Made by a program: the position numbers and the translations under genes. Source: Chitinophagaceae bacterium (GTDB lineage: Bacteria; Bacteroidota; Bacteroidia; Chitinophagales; Chitinophagaceae). Taken from it: a DNA stretch of 64,000 bases. A model generated the notes under the pieces. It made no database searches and had not been told where the DNA came from. It saw only the letters and a list, made by a program, of their open reading frames with translations. Below, piece after piece: positions 8,391 to 16,753 of this stretch; the first letter of the stretch is position 1; each line of letters starts with the position of its first letter. The DNA lies in assembly GCA_004028765.1 (NCBI GenBank), contig SAIX01000109.1:1-64000 (forward strand), given 5' to 3'.

Positions 8391-9221
8391 TTATTCTTCT
8401 GATACTACGAAAGTGATGCTTTGTTTGTGACGGTAGATCACATTACGTCCATTCTGTACAGCAGGTTTCCATTTAGGGCCTTTCTGTATAACACGCACGG
8501 CTTCGTTTTTGGTACCGTAGCCAGGATCGTTCTCAGCCTGTACTTCACTGATGCTGCCGTCTTTCGAAACGATGAAAGATACGATCACCGTGTATTTTCC
8601 GGGAGGCGCACCGTTTTCAACAGGAAGGTCCCTGTTGAGATTACGCTCAAGGTATTTGCTCCATGCAGCGATACCGCCATTAAATTCAGCGGGGATCTGC
8701 ACTACGGTGAACACCTTATCATAATCTTCTTCCACTTTCGGGGCTTCCACCACACCGGTTCCTTTTTCAACGGGCGGTGCAACGATACCTTCGTCTTTCG
8801 CACCTTCCTGGTTGATGGTACCGATCTTGGTGTCTTCCAGTTTTTCCACTTCCTTGATCTCTTCATCAGGCTTCACTTCTTCATCCTTCACAATTTTCGG
8901 AGGGGTGAATTTAGTGATCTCCACTTTGGGTGGTTCCTGTTTCGGAGGCGGAGGCGGTGGTGGGGGTTCGGGTTTTTTGTCCTCCTTCTTCACATTCTCG
9001 AGCGACATATCTGCCACTACGATTGCGGCCTGTCCTTTTTTCGAGGAGTTGGCCACCAACGCACCGATCAGGCAAAGCAGACAGACAGCCACCATACCCC
9101 CGATGGCTATTTTGATACGCTTGTTATAGGTTTTGCGGAGGTCGTAAGCACCATAGTCCTTGTTCCTGCCGTCAAAAAGAATGTCAAGAATATCAGCGGA
9201 TAAAATTTTGTTTATCTCCAT
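8391..9221 (-). CDS. tonB: Energy transducer TonB (first of two tandem paralogues)
   Basis: 276 residues, with the same architecture as its neighbour: leader FDGRNKDYGAYDLRKTYN, one membrane helix (about 36-58), a Pro-rich spacer containing a run of eight prolines (near 89-96), acidic/lysine repeats, then the C-terminal receptor-binding domain (GIAAWSKYLERNLN, YTVIVSFIVSKDG, GPKWKPAVQNGR). It lies 48 bases after the second exbD gene on the same strand and is probably the last gene of the exbB-exbD-exbD-tonB transcript, because an intrinsic terminator follows. The polyproline stretch makes the spacer stiffer than in the paralogue, which may suit a different reach or receptor set; this is inference. 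Confidence 0.94.
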   Translation of the reverse strand: MEINKILSADILDILFDGRNKDYGAYDLRKTYNKRIKIAIGGMVAVCLLCLIGALVANSSKKGQAAIVVADMSLENVKKEDKKPEPPPPPPPPKQEPPKVEITKFTPPKIVKDEEVKPDEEIKEVEKLEDTKIGTINQEGAKDEGIVAPPVEKGTGVVEAPKVEEDYDKVFTVVQIPAEFNGGIAAWSKYLERNLNRDLPVENGAPPGKYTVIVSFIVSKDGSISEVQAENDPGYGTKNEAVRVIQKGPKWKPAVQNGRNVIYRHKQSITFVVSEE

Positions 9222-9269
9222 GATATAACTCTTTTGTAATTAAGATGCTTCAGGTGAAAAATTCCATAA

Positions 9270-9824
9270 TTATTTGGTAGCGGTTGCTGCTGCCATATCC
9301 TCGGATTTCTTCACCAGTTGGGTTTCGATATCGGTGATGTCCACCAATGCATAACGCGTGCACACATTGATCGTCATTTCATCCAGTATGTCCACCACAT
9401 TGCGATAGGTGCATTCCTCGGAAGGTTTCAGGATCACAACAAAATCCTTGATATCCTTCACGCGGCTCTTTTTATCGATGAGCACCTGGCGTATGTCGTG
9501 GAAGTTGGACGACTTGAAATTGGATGCCGTGTTATCCAGTTCCCCTTCGTAATAGAAAACATTGTTATCTCTTCCGAGGAGGATGGTGATTACGCCTGAC
9601 TGCTTCGCCTTGTTCTGGTCTTTTTCATTATCCGCATCCTTGGGCAGGATCAGCTTCATAGCTGTAGCCTGGCTCATGGTTGTGGTAAAAATGAAGAAGG
9701 TGATGAGCAGGAAGCCCAGGTCCACCATGGGCGTAAGGTCAACACGGGTAGAGAGTTTCTTCCCTTTCTTGACCCCGGGGCCTTTTTTATGGCCACCACC
9801 GCCCGAAGTATCCATTTCTGCCAT
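9270..9824 (-). CDS. exbD: Biopolymer transport protein ExbD (second)
   Basis: 184 residues. ExbD is the single-helix stator partner of ExbB that carries the proton-accepting aspartate. A Gly/Lys-rich cytoplasmic tail (GGGGHKKGPGVKKGKK) is followed by the membrane segment VDLTPMVDLGFLLITFFIF (about 28-47), where the conserved Asp of the TPMxD motif is present. The rest is a periplasmic domain with IxxILLGRDN and FVVILKPSEECTYRNVVDIL. It lies 33 bases after the other exbD. Two different ExbD proteins in one operon are common in Bacteroidota and may form a heterodimer. Confidence 0.92.
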   Translation of the reverse strand: MAEMDTSGGGGHKKGPGVKKGKKLSTRVDLTPMVDLGFLLITFFIFTTTMSQATAMKLILPKDADNEKDQNKAKQSGVITILLGRDNNVFYYEGELDNTASNFKSSNFHDIRQVLIDKKSRVKDIKDFVVILKPSEECTYRNVVDILDEMTINVCTRYALVDITDIETQLVKKSEDMAAATATK

Positions 9825-9857
9825 GGTCGGTAGAATTTAGTTTCGTTATCAATTGGT

Positions 9858-10511
9858 TTACTCCTCGCGTTTCTCGCCTGCCTGCGCTTTCTTCCACAGG
9901 TCGGTACCTACCGGAACGCCTTCCGGAGAGGTCACCATCTGGAACTTCAGGAATTCGTTCTTTTTGAAAGCGGTTACCACGCTTTTAAAAGCAGGAAACT
10001 TGGCCAGGTTATCCCCTTTGAGGAGAAGGTTTGGCTTTTTGCTGGTTGCTGCATAGGCAGCGCGTACCTGTGTCATCCACTCTGTCAGTTCATTGTTAGA
10101 AGTGTCTTTTACAGGTATACCGGGCAACAGGTTTCCTTTACGTTGGTCTTCCGGAAGGGCGATAAATGCTTTCAGTGCAGCAAACGGTGCACCAAAGAAG
10201 GGTGTTTTTTTGAATGCTTTTACATCCAGTCCCAGGTTCTTGGAGCCGTTCAGTGCGATAGCTACGTTTTCCTTGATTTCTTCATCATCCATTTCAAGGA
10301 ATACTTTTCCGTCTTTGTCAATTATTACCTGCACGATATCCTTGGTGGGGGCCACTTTGGCAGCCACGGATTTAGGGATCGTAACAGCGACCGCCTCAGA
10401 AGGCTTGAACTTCGTTGTTAAGATAAAGAATGACAACAACAGAAAGGCCACGTCGCACATCGCCGTCATGTCGATGCTTGTACTTTTCCTAGGTAATTTG
10501 GCTCTACCCAT
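9858..10511 (-). CDS. exbD: Biopolymer transport protein ExbD (first), with an enlarged periplasmic domain
   Basis: 217 residues, longer than the usual 135-180. The N-terminus has the ExbD helix with the key aspartate (SIDMTAMCDVAFLLLSFFIL, about 12-31). Compared with the next exbD, the periplasmic domain has an extra section of roughly 60-70 residues (about 95-165: KTPFFGAPFAALKAFIALPE and a TEWMTQVRAAY stretch) before the ending LLLKGDNLAKFPAFKSVV. The insertion contains aromatic and proline residues and is not low complexity. The gene follows exbB by 65 bases and precedes the second exbD by 33. The long form may be specific to this lineage. Confidence 0.88.
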   Translation of the reverse strand: MGRAKLPRKSTSIDMTAMCDVAFLLLSFFILTTKFKPSEAVAVTIPKSVAAKVAPTKDIVQVIIDKDGKVFLEMDDEEIKENVAIALNGSKNLGLDVKAFKKTPFFGAPFAALKAFIALPEDQRKGNLLPGIPVKDTSNNELTEWMTQVRAAYAATSKKPNLLLKGDNLAKFPAFKSVVTAFKKNEFLKFQMVTSPEGVPVGTDLWKKAQAGEKREE

Positions 10512-10576
10512 TGTTTTGTTTTTAAAGTTTCACAGTTATGATTCAAATCTTTGTCGATTCCATAAATAACCCGGGG

Positions 10577-11440
10577 TTATTTATAGTTGGCAGCAAAGCT
10601 TTGTGTTAAAGTGAAACCTGATTCGTCGATACCGAAAGTGATACCATCGATACGGGTAGTGAACACGTTATACATGATGATCGAGATAGCCGATGTACCG
10701 ATACCGAGTGCGGTATTGAACAGGGCCTCAGAGATACCTTTTGAGAGTTCGCGGGCAGCATCACCACCACCTTCATCACCGAGGGCAGAGAATGATTTGA
10801 TCATACCCATTACCGTACCCAGCAGACCCAACAGGGTGGCCACCGAAGCGATGGTAGAGAGGAACACGAGGTTTTTCTCAAGCATAGGCAGTTCCAGGGC
10901 AGTGGCTTCTTCCACTTCTTTCTGGATGTTCAGCACTTTCTGCTCGGTCACCAGTTCTGTATTGGTGATCATTTCCTTGTATTTTTTCAGTCCGGCTTTC
11001 ATTACATTACCTACTGAACCTTTTTGCTTATCGCAGGCTGCGATCGCTTTGTCCACTTCTTTGTTGGCGAGGTGGAACTGAACAGTGCGGACAAATTCCG
11101 CAATGCTTCCGGTACCGGCAGCTTTGCTGACAGTCATCAAACGCTCGATCACGAAAGTGAGTACAGTAAGGAAACAACCGATCAGGATCGGAACGATGAT
11201 ACCACCTTCGTACATTTTTGTCAAAGTACCTTTGGGTCCTTTATGCTGGGGCCAAAAACCACCGCTTGGATCAGGGGTAGTAAAGTTACTCGCAGCACCC
11301 AACACAAAGCGCCAGATACAATAACCGATGATGATACACAACAATGGCGCCAGCCATGAAATAGAATTACTGCTCCTCTTGGGTTGTGCAGAAGATGGGC
11401 TCTTTGCAGCAGCACCTGCAGTTGGTTTTGTCTCAGCCAT
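10577..11440 (-). CDS. exbB: MotA/TolQ/ExbB-family proton channel
   Basis: 287 residues. ExbB-type channels conduct protons and drive TonB. After an Ala/Pro/Ser-rich leader (about 1-25) there is a first membrane helix (SWLAPLLCIIIGYCIWRFV, about 28-46) not found in the three-helix E. coli protein. A second helix follows (GGIIVPILIGCFLTVLTFV, about 84-102), then a long cytoplasmic domain with KQKGSVGNVMKAGL. The two conserved channel helices come last (LLGLLGTVMGMIKSF, about 207-221, and LFNTALGIGTSAISIIMY, about 240-257). It is the first gene of the exbB-exbD-exbD-tonB operon. No confident promoter box was found in the AT-rich upstream region. Confidence 0.93.
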   Translation of the reverse strand: MAETKPTAGAAAKSPSSAQPKRSSNSISWLAPLLCIIIGYCIWRFVLGAASNFTTPDPSGGFWPQHKGPKGTLTKMYEGGIIVPILIGCFLTVLTFVIERLMTVSKAAGTGSIAEFVRTVQFHLANKEVDKAIAACDKQKGSVGNVMKAGLKKYKEMITNTELVTEQKVLNIQKEVEEATALELPMLEKNLVFLSTIASVATLLGLLGTVMGMIKSFSALGDEGGGDAARELSKGISEALFNTALGIGTSAISIIMYNVFTTRIDGITFGIDESGFTLTQSFAANYK

Positions 11441-11789
11441 GATTCAATTGATTTTTGGTTTTTGAAAAATTACAGTTGATTGAAAAATGTTTGTCCCGCA
11501 ATTCTACTGAAAAATGTTTTGAATTAGCAAAACATTATTGCAAAAAGTAAAATTTGGGGAGTACAAATTAAAAAATTAATACAAAGCCGCCAATTTAGTT
11601 TTTGCCTTTCCATTCAGGCTTTTCAGCGATTTTTAAGGGCTGCCAAGATAGGGTATTCCCTGTGACGGCTTTTAACTTTTCACCGGTAAAAAACCCCTCT
11701 TCACCATTCATACATACCCTTTTACAAAATGCAGGCAAATTGGCCTAGAGCCTTATCTTTAAAGCTCATTCTAAACAATTATACTGCTT
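11441..11789. other. AT-rich divergent intergenic region between exbB and the metalloprotease gene
   Basis: About 350 bases carrying the promoters of both operons. A TATCTTTA sequence (11754-11761) resembles a -7 box for the plus-strand metalloprotease, 28 bases before its start. On the minus strand several T-rich candidates exist but none is convincing. No open frame of interest. Confidence 0.5.
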
Positions 11790-14390
11790 ATGAAACAACA
11801 ACTGTTACTTGCTGCGCTTCTGGCCGGAACAATGGCTACTGCCCAGCAAAGAGACACAACCGCCCCAGCCGGTGGCGGAGGCAGGGCAGGTTTCGGCGCC
11901 AATTTCGGAGCGGCCGGAAATGCAGGTGCTGCCAGGACCGCCCCCCGTCCTTACCGCGAAGTGATCACTGATAAAGCCGTGTCGAAAAAAGGGATGTTCA
12001 CCGTACATAAGGTGGACGACAGGTATTATTTCGAGATACCCGATGCCATGCTTGGCCGCGAGATACTGGCTGTAACCCGTTATATTAAAGTTCCCGCAAA
12101 CAGCGGCGGACGCGGTGCTTACGGCGGAGAGATCGCCAACCAGCAATCACTCTTGTTTGAAAAAGGGCCGAGCAACAACATTTTCCTCCGCGTGGTAACA
12201 CTGGTAAATGCTGCCGATCCGAAAGATGAGATCTATAAAGCGGTCAGCAACTCAAACCTGAATGCAATCACAGCCGCGTTCCCCATCGCTGCCTTTTCAA
12301 AAGACAGTACGGGTACCGTGATCGAAGTGACCGATTTCTTTAAGGGAGATAACCAGGTGGTGAGCCTGAACAGCGGCGCAAAACGCAGTTTAAGCCTCGG
12401 ACCGATCGCTGCCGACAGGTCTTATATCCAGAAGATCGCCGCATACCCCATCAACATTGAAGTACGTTCAGTGAAAACCTTTACAGCCAATGCAGGTGGT
12501 GCAGGTGGTTTTGGTGCTGCGCCTACGCCCGGTGGCGGCGGTGCCAATATCCCGGCAGCCACGGCTGCAGGAGCTGTAACACTCGAAATGAACACTTCCT
12601 TGCTGCTGTTACCTAAAACACCGATGCAGCCGCGGATCGCTGATAAGCGCGTGGGTTTCTTCACTGAAGATTATACCCTGTTCAGCGACGACCAGCAGAA
12701 AGTGGAAGCAAAAGAATTTGCTGTTCGCTGGAGGCTTGAGCCCAAGGATGAAGATGTGGAAAAATGGAAAAGAGGTGAACTGGTGGAACCCAAGAAGCCT
12801 ATCGTTTACTACATCGATCCAGCTACACCCAAACAATGGCGCAAACACCTGATCCTTGGTGTGAACGACTGGCAGAAAGCTTTCGAGAAAGCCGGTTTCA
12901 AAAACGCCATCATGGCGAAAGAATGGCCTGAGAACGATACGACCATGAGTATGGAAGATGCCCGTTATTCAGTGATCCGTTATTTCGCATCAAGTACAGA
13001 GAATGCTTATGGCCCCAATGTACACGATCCACGCAGTGGCGAGATCCTTGAAAGCCATATCGGCTGGTACCACAATGTAATGAAGCTGGTACACGACTGG
13101 TATATGATACAAACCGCTGCCGTTGACCCAAGGGCGCGTAAAATGAAATTTGATGATGAACTGATGGGCGACCTGATCCGTTTTGTATCCTCACACGAAG
13201 TGGGGCATACGCTCGGCCTGCGTCACAACATGGGCAACAGCAGTAAAACACCTGTTGAAAAACTCCGTGACAAAGCCTGGGTGGAAGCCAATGGCCATAC
13301 CGGTTCTATCATGGACTATGCACGTTTTAACTATGTGGCGCAGCCGGAAGATAATATCAGCAAAGAAGGCCTCTATCCCCGTATCGGCGATTACGATAAA
13401 TGGGCCATGCGCTGGGGTTACGGATATATCCCGGGTGCCAATGAAGAAGAGCAGAAAAAGAACAGCAGCAAGATGATCACCGAAGCGCTGAAAGAAAATC
13501 CGCGCCATTGGTTCGGAACTTATGAAGGTGGCAACCAGAGCGATCCGCGCAGCCAGAGCGAAGACCTCAGTGACAACGCAGTTGTTGCGAGCGATTATGG
13601 TATCAAAAACCTGCAGCGTATCCTGGTGAAACTTCCTGAGTGGACCAAAGAGGAAGGCGACCTGAATGATAATATAGAGGAAATGTACGGGCAATTGCTG
13701 GGTCAGTGGCGCAGGTATATCGGCCATGTTACACGTAACATTGGCGGTGTATATGAAACATTCAAAACAGTTGACCAGGACGAGCCCGTATACGAGGTAA
13801 CTCCTAAAACCATGCAGAAAAGTGCCCTCGATTTCCTGAACCGCCAGGTATTCCGCACACCCACATGGCTGATCGATAAAAAGATCTGGAACAAGATCAA
13901 TGCACCCGGAACCAGTGACCCGCTTGCTTCTGCGCAGGAAGCTGCATTGAGTGGTGTGCTTTCTGCCGACAGGATGAACCGTATGCAGTATTGTGTGGAA
14001 CGTTTTGGTGCAGATAAAGCCTACAGTGCACTTGATATGATCAACGATTTGCAGAACGACCTCTTCAGCGAACTGAAATCAAACAAGCCGATTGATAACT
14101 ACCGGAGGATGCTGCAGAAGAGTTATGTAGACAAACTGGATGACCTGATCAACCCCAAAACAAATAACAGCGGCGCCGTTACCATTATTTTTGGCGGCGG
14201 TGGCGGGCGTACCAACCCGTATGCTTCAGGCCTTAACAGCCGCAGCGATGTATACAGCATTGCCCGTGCGCAGTTAACCCAGTTGCGTTCGCAGATTTCT
14301 GCTGCTGCTGCAACTGCTACAGACCGTATGAGCAAGATTCACTTACAGGATCTCGCTGATAAAATCAAAAAAGCATTGGATCCTAAATAA
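11790..14390 (+). CDS. Exported zinc-dependent metalloprotease (DUF5117/DUF4953 family)
   Basis: 866 residues. A signal peptide (MKQQLLLAALLAGTMATAQ) is followed by a Gly/Ala-rich stretch (about 25-50), a DUF5118/DUF5117-like region (about 50-320) and the catalytic DUF4953-type domain. The zinc site is HEVGHTLGLRH (469-479), the HExxHxxGxxH form of metzincin-like proteases, with SIMDYARFNY downstream acting as the methionine turn. Low-complexity Gly/Ala/Pro segments occur twice more (about 230-260 and near 790). The protease is probably periplasmic or outer-membrane associated; its substrate is unknown. It is monocistronic or followed by the CarboxypepD gene, with a strong terminator between them. 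Confidence 0.93.
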   Translation: MKQQLLLAALLAGTMATAQQRDTTAPAGGGGRAGFGANFGAAGNAGAARTAPRPYREVITDKAVSKKGMFTVHKVDDRYYFEIPDAMLGREILAVTRYIKVPANSGGRGAYGGEIANQQSLLFEKGPSNNIFLRVVTLVNAADPKDEIYKAVSNSNLNAITAAFPIAAFSKDSTGTVIEVTDFFKGDNQVVSLNSGAKRSLSLGPIAADRSYIQKIAAYPINIEVRSVKTFTANAGGAGGFGAAPTPGGGGANIPAATAAGAVTLEMNTSLLLLPKTPMQPRIADKRVGFFTEDYTLFSDDQQKVEAKEFAVRWRLEPKDEDVEKWKRGELVEPKKPIVYYIDPATPKQWRKHLILGVNDWQKAFEKAGFKNAIMAKEWPENDTTMSMEDARYSVIRYFASSTENAYGPNVHDPRSGEILESHIGWYHNVMKLVHDWYMIQTAAVDPRARKMKFDDELMGDLIRFVSSHEVGHTLGLRHNMGNSSKTPVEKLRDKAWVEANGHTGSIMDYARFNYVAQPEDNISKEGLYPRIGDYDKWAMRWGYGYIPGANEEEQKKNSSKMITEALKENPRHWFGTYEGGNQSDPRSQSEDLSDNAVVASDYGIKNLQRILVKLPEWTKEEGDLNDNIEEMYGQLLGQWRRYIGHVTRNIGGVYETFKTVDQDEPVYEVTPKTMQKSALDFLNRQVFRTPTWLIDKKIWNKINAPGTSDPLASAQEAALSGVLSADRMNRMQYCVERFGADKAYSALDMINDLQNDLFSELKSNKPIDNYRRMLQKSYVDKLDDLINPKTNNSGAVTIIFGGGGGRTNPYASGLNSRSDVYSIARAQLTQLRSQISAAAATATDRMSKIHLQDLADKIKKALDPK

Positions 14391-14414
14391 TTCTTTGCCT
14401 GATAAAGACCTGTT

Positions 14415-14447
14415 AAAAAGGCCCTGCCAGCTGGCAGGGCCTTTTTT
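14415..14447 (+). terminator. Intrinsic terminator after the metalloprotease gene
   Basis: An 11-bp perfect stem (GGCCCTGCCAG with CTGGCAGGGCC, 14420-14441) followed by six T. It begins 25 bases after the stop codon. Confidence 0.93.
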
Positions 14448-14474
14448 ATCGCAGCAATCCAAAAACGCTTGCTG

Positions 14475-14482
14475 TATTTTTG
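14475..14482 (+). promoter_or_regulatory. Bacteroidota -7 box (TATTTTTG) for the following gene
   Basis: TATTTTTG then C matches TAnnTTTG and lies 14 bases before the ATG at 14497, just after the preceding terminator. This position supports the ATG at 14497 over upstream starts. Confidence 0.6.
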
Positions 14483-14496
14483 CAGAAAGATCGTGT

Positions 14497-15213
14497 ATGA
14501 AATTTCTGCTGGTTGTTCTGATGATTTTACCGCTCAGTTTTTTACAGGCGCAGAAAAACAATGCCCGATGGGGACGGCTGCTCGACAGTGCCACGCATGA
14601 GCCCATCGTGTTTGGAAGCGTTACCAATTTATCGAGTAAGAAAACCGTTATGACCAGCACAAAAGGGATATTCCGGATAGAAGTTTCGGAAGATGAGTTG
14701 CTTTCTTTTGCAGCAGTAGGATACCATTTTGATACCATCTATTACAATAACCAGCACCTGCAGCAGGACACTCTTACACTGTACCTCTCGCCACTGGCGC
14801 ATAACCTGGGTAATGTTACGGTGTATGCAAAAGGGATGAGCCGTTACCAGTTAGACAGCATTGAACGGAGAAAGGATTTTTTACATGATATCGTAAGCTA
14901 CACGATACCTGCTATATCACAGGCCAACTCCGGTGCGGGGATCGCATTGAATATTGACCGTTTTTCAAAACATGAAAAAAACAAACGGAAAGCTTTTGCT
15001 TTTTTTGAAGCGAATGAAAAAGAAATGTATATCAATTACCGTTTCCCTTCCAGCCTTGTTACGGAATACAGCGGTTTAAAAGATGAAGTGTTACAGCAGT
15101 TCATGCAGCAATACCGGCCCACGGCAGAATGGTTGCGGAAAAATAAAACCGAAGAAGATATCAAGTATTATATCAATGATAAACTGAAGCTGTTCTTTAA
15201 GCGGGGATCCTGA
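14497..15213 (+). CDS. Exported protein with carboxypeptidase-regulatory-like domain
   Basis: 238 residues. The start at 14497 gives a signal peptide (MKFLLVVLMILPLSFLQAQ) and follows a promoter box; the frame upstream overlaps the terminator. Residues about 25-105 form a CarboxypepD_reg-like beta-sandwich (GRLLDSATHEPIVFGSVTN, TSTKGIFRIEV, LLSFAAVGYHFD), the domain often found at the N-terminus of TonB-dependent receptors, here standing free. The C-terminal half (about 115-238) is helical, charged and of unknown role. No receptor barrel follows, so this is not a truncated receptor in any obvious way. Its partner is unknown. Confidence 0.75.
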   Translation: MKFLLVVLMILPLSFLQAQKNNARWGRLLDSATHEPIVFGSVTNLSSKKTVMTSTKGIFRIEVSEDELLSFAAVGYHFDTIYYNNQHLQQDTLTLYLSPLAHNLGNVTVYAKGMSRYQLDSIERRKDFLHDIVSYTIPAISQANSGAGIALNIDRFSKHEKNKRKAFAFFEANEKEMYINYRFPSSLVTEYSGLKDEVLQQFMQQYRPTAEWLRKNKTEEDIKYYINDKLKLFFKRGS

Positions 15214-15214
15214 T

Positions 15215-15240
15215 TGGTGAGTGGGTAGTGGTGCGTTGGT
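15215..15240. repeat. Degenerate family A repeat
   Basis: TTGGTGAGTGGGTAGTGGTG immediately after the preceding stop codon resembles the GTGAGTGGTGAATGG word. No matching second arm is nearby. Confidence 0.5.
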
Positions 15241-15339
15241 ACAATTGTTTTATTTTTTGTATATTTTTTGCTATTAACGATTCACGTATCTACAACAACT
15301 ACCTTCTACTGCTGTTTCGATAGCACATTCCTTATTTCG

Positions 15340-15789
15340 TCAGGCCCCGAATTGCCTTAAATGATGGTCGCAATGTTTGTAAATAAACTGACCTAACTGT
15401 TCCTTTGTTAATTTGCCGAAAAACCAGTGTGTGAATTCTTCTGAATAAAACTGGCCATATCTTTCAATCAGGGATTTCCATTTCGTTTTCTCATTTTCCA
15501 GGTCATTGATCGTTTCCTTTACAATGAAGTGCCCCGAAGTAGGTGCATTTTTACTGATGGTGGAATTTTCATCTTTTAAAATTTCCCTGATCGCTTTACT
15601 ACCGAAAATACGGCCCAGCAATGATCGCCTGATTCTGATATTACCGTAATAATAATCTTCACAAATCGCGCAGTGACGTACCATTTGTGATACAGTCATT
15701 TGTCCCCAGGCAGGTTTATGGCCTGCTGTGAGCGAATCGATCCTTCTGATAATTTCAGCTCTTACACCTGGTTCAAATATCGATTTCAT
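15340..15789 (-). CDS. DUF1569 (DinB-like fold) protein
   Basis: 149 residues, full length for the family. Typical features are AGHKPAWGQMTVSQMVRHCA (about 22-41), with the first histidine, and the C-terminal pair in FIYKHCDHHLRQFG (about 134-147), giving a probable three-histidine metal site. The family has the DinB helical fold and no proven reaction. It begins 4 bases after the stop of the VOC gene and is surely co-transcribed with it and the AraC regulator upstream. Confidence 0.8.
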   Translation of the reverse strand: MKSIFEPGVRAEIIRRIDSLTAGHKPAWGQMTVSQMVRHCAICEDYYYGNIRIRRSLLGRIFGSKAIREILKDENSTISKNAPTSGHFIVKETINDLENEKTKWKSLIERYGQFYSEEFTHWFFGKLTKEQLGQFIYKHCDHHLRQFGA

Positions 15790-15792
15790 GGA

Positions 15793-16206
15793 TTACTCAT
15801 TTACTTCGGTAAGAGAAAACCAATTACCCGAATCGTCAACAAATAATGCTTCATACCCGTAGAACTCCTTTGTTGGAGGTTTTTTGAAAACAACTCCTTT
15901 TGCGGTTAATTCTTCATAAGTAGCTGCCAGGTTTTTACAGGTAAATACGGCCGCACCAAAAGTGCCTTTCCTGATAAGCGAAGTCATTGTCTGAACAGTT
16001 TCTTTATCGAACATCTGTCCCTCCGCCACCAGGAAAAGTGTGATTTCCAGTTCGGGTTGCTCGGGCGGTGTAACCGTTAACCATCTTACCCCCTCTCCCA
16101 TCGGCGCGTCTGTATGAACATGGAAGCCAAGTTTGTTTACATAAAAATCGTAAGCGCTTTTCTGGTTCAGCACATAAATACAGGTGTGCGTAATTTTCGT
16201 TATCAT
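15793..16206 (-). CDS. VOC-family (glyoxalase-like) protein
   Basis: 137 residues forming two beta-alpha-beta-beta-beta modules of the vicinal-oxygen-chelate fold. ITHTCIYVLNQKSAYDFYVNKLGF opens the first module, as in glyoxalase and extradiol enzymes. ELEITLFLVAEG closes it and EALFVDDSGNWFSLTEV ends the second. Candidate metal ligands are His8 and the late Glu; the substrate cannot be predicted. It is the middle gene of an araC-VOC-DUF1569 cluster. Such clusters often encode resistance or detoxification functions, which is inference here. Confidence 0.85.
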   Translation of the reverse strand: MITKITHTCIYVLNQKSAYDFYVNKLGFHVHTDAPMGEGVRWLTVTPPEQPELEITLFLVAEGQMFDKETVQTMTSLIRKGTFGAAVFTCKNLAATYEELTAKGVVFKKPPTKEFYGYEALFVDDSGNWFSLTEVNE

Positions 16207-16259
16207 ACTTTTTTTTGTAAATATGAAGCCGGGGACCTGATATAACCTCTTCGAAATTG

Positions 16260-16679
16260 CTATTTTGTCCAGCCCTGGTTTTCAGCAAAACAATTCGGAA
16301 CAAAAAGCAAAGGGTTTTGCAGCATTTTCGTTCTCCTTTCATTTTCCAGTTTTTGATAGCTGGAAGGAGTAAGCCCGGTAATTTTTTTAAACATCCCTGC
16401 AAAAGAGGTAGGGCTTTCCAGGCCAACCATACACCCAGATTGTAACACGGTATGCCCCTCTGCAAGCAGTTTTTTTGCATTTTCAATGCGTACCTTGATC
16501 AGGTAGTTTTTAGGGGTAAGCCTGTAAACAGATTTGAAAATCCTTATAAAATGGAATTTTGAAAAATGAGCCTGCTCTGAAATATTATTGAGGTCTAAGT
16601 TATCAGCAAAGTGGTTATCGATGTAAAGTTTTGCCTTCACAACTCTTCTGTACAGATAGATTTTTTCGTACTGTTCCAA
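16260..16679 (-). CDS. AraC-family DNA-binding regulator
   Basis: 139 residues, essentially only the AraC double helix-turn-helix (about 8-110). The first HTH has LDLNNISEQAHFSKFHFIRI and the second has LQSGCMVGLESPTSFAGMFK, followed by the signature ending TGLTPSSYQK. There is no sugar-binding or sensor domain, so it resembles MarA/SoxS-type small activators or regulators that read the state of a partner protein. It is first in the cluster with the VOC and DUF1569 genes (53-base gap) and may regulate them. The C-terminal tail of about 30 residues is unassigned. Confidence 0.88.
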   Translation of the reverse strand: MEQYEKIYLYRRVVKAKLYIDNHFADNLDLNNISEQAHFSKFHFIRIFKSVYRLTPKNYLIKVRIENAKKLLAEGHTVLQSGCMVGLESPTSFAGMFKKITGLTPSSYQKLENERRTKMLQNPLLFVPNCFAENQGWTK

Positions 16680-16753
16680 ATCCAGAAAGTTTTATTGCCA
16701 GGTTATGATGCGCTGCAATTTTCGATATGGCCTTGTTTGATCCGGACGAAAAA

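Noticed and set aside
8421-9203. 260-residue plus-strand open frame opposite tonB
   Set aside because: Rich in His/Phe/Arg as expected for the complement of a Lys/Glu/Pro-rich gene; no domain, and tonB is certain on the other strand.
14497-15213. Truncated TonB-dependent receptor
   Set aside because: It has a carboxypeptidase-regulatory-like domain as such receptors do, but no plug or barrel remnant follows and the C-terminal half is helical.
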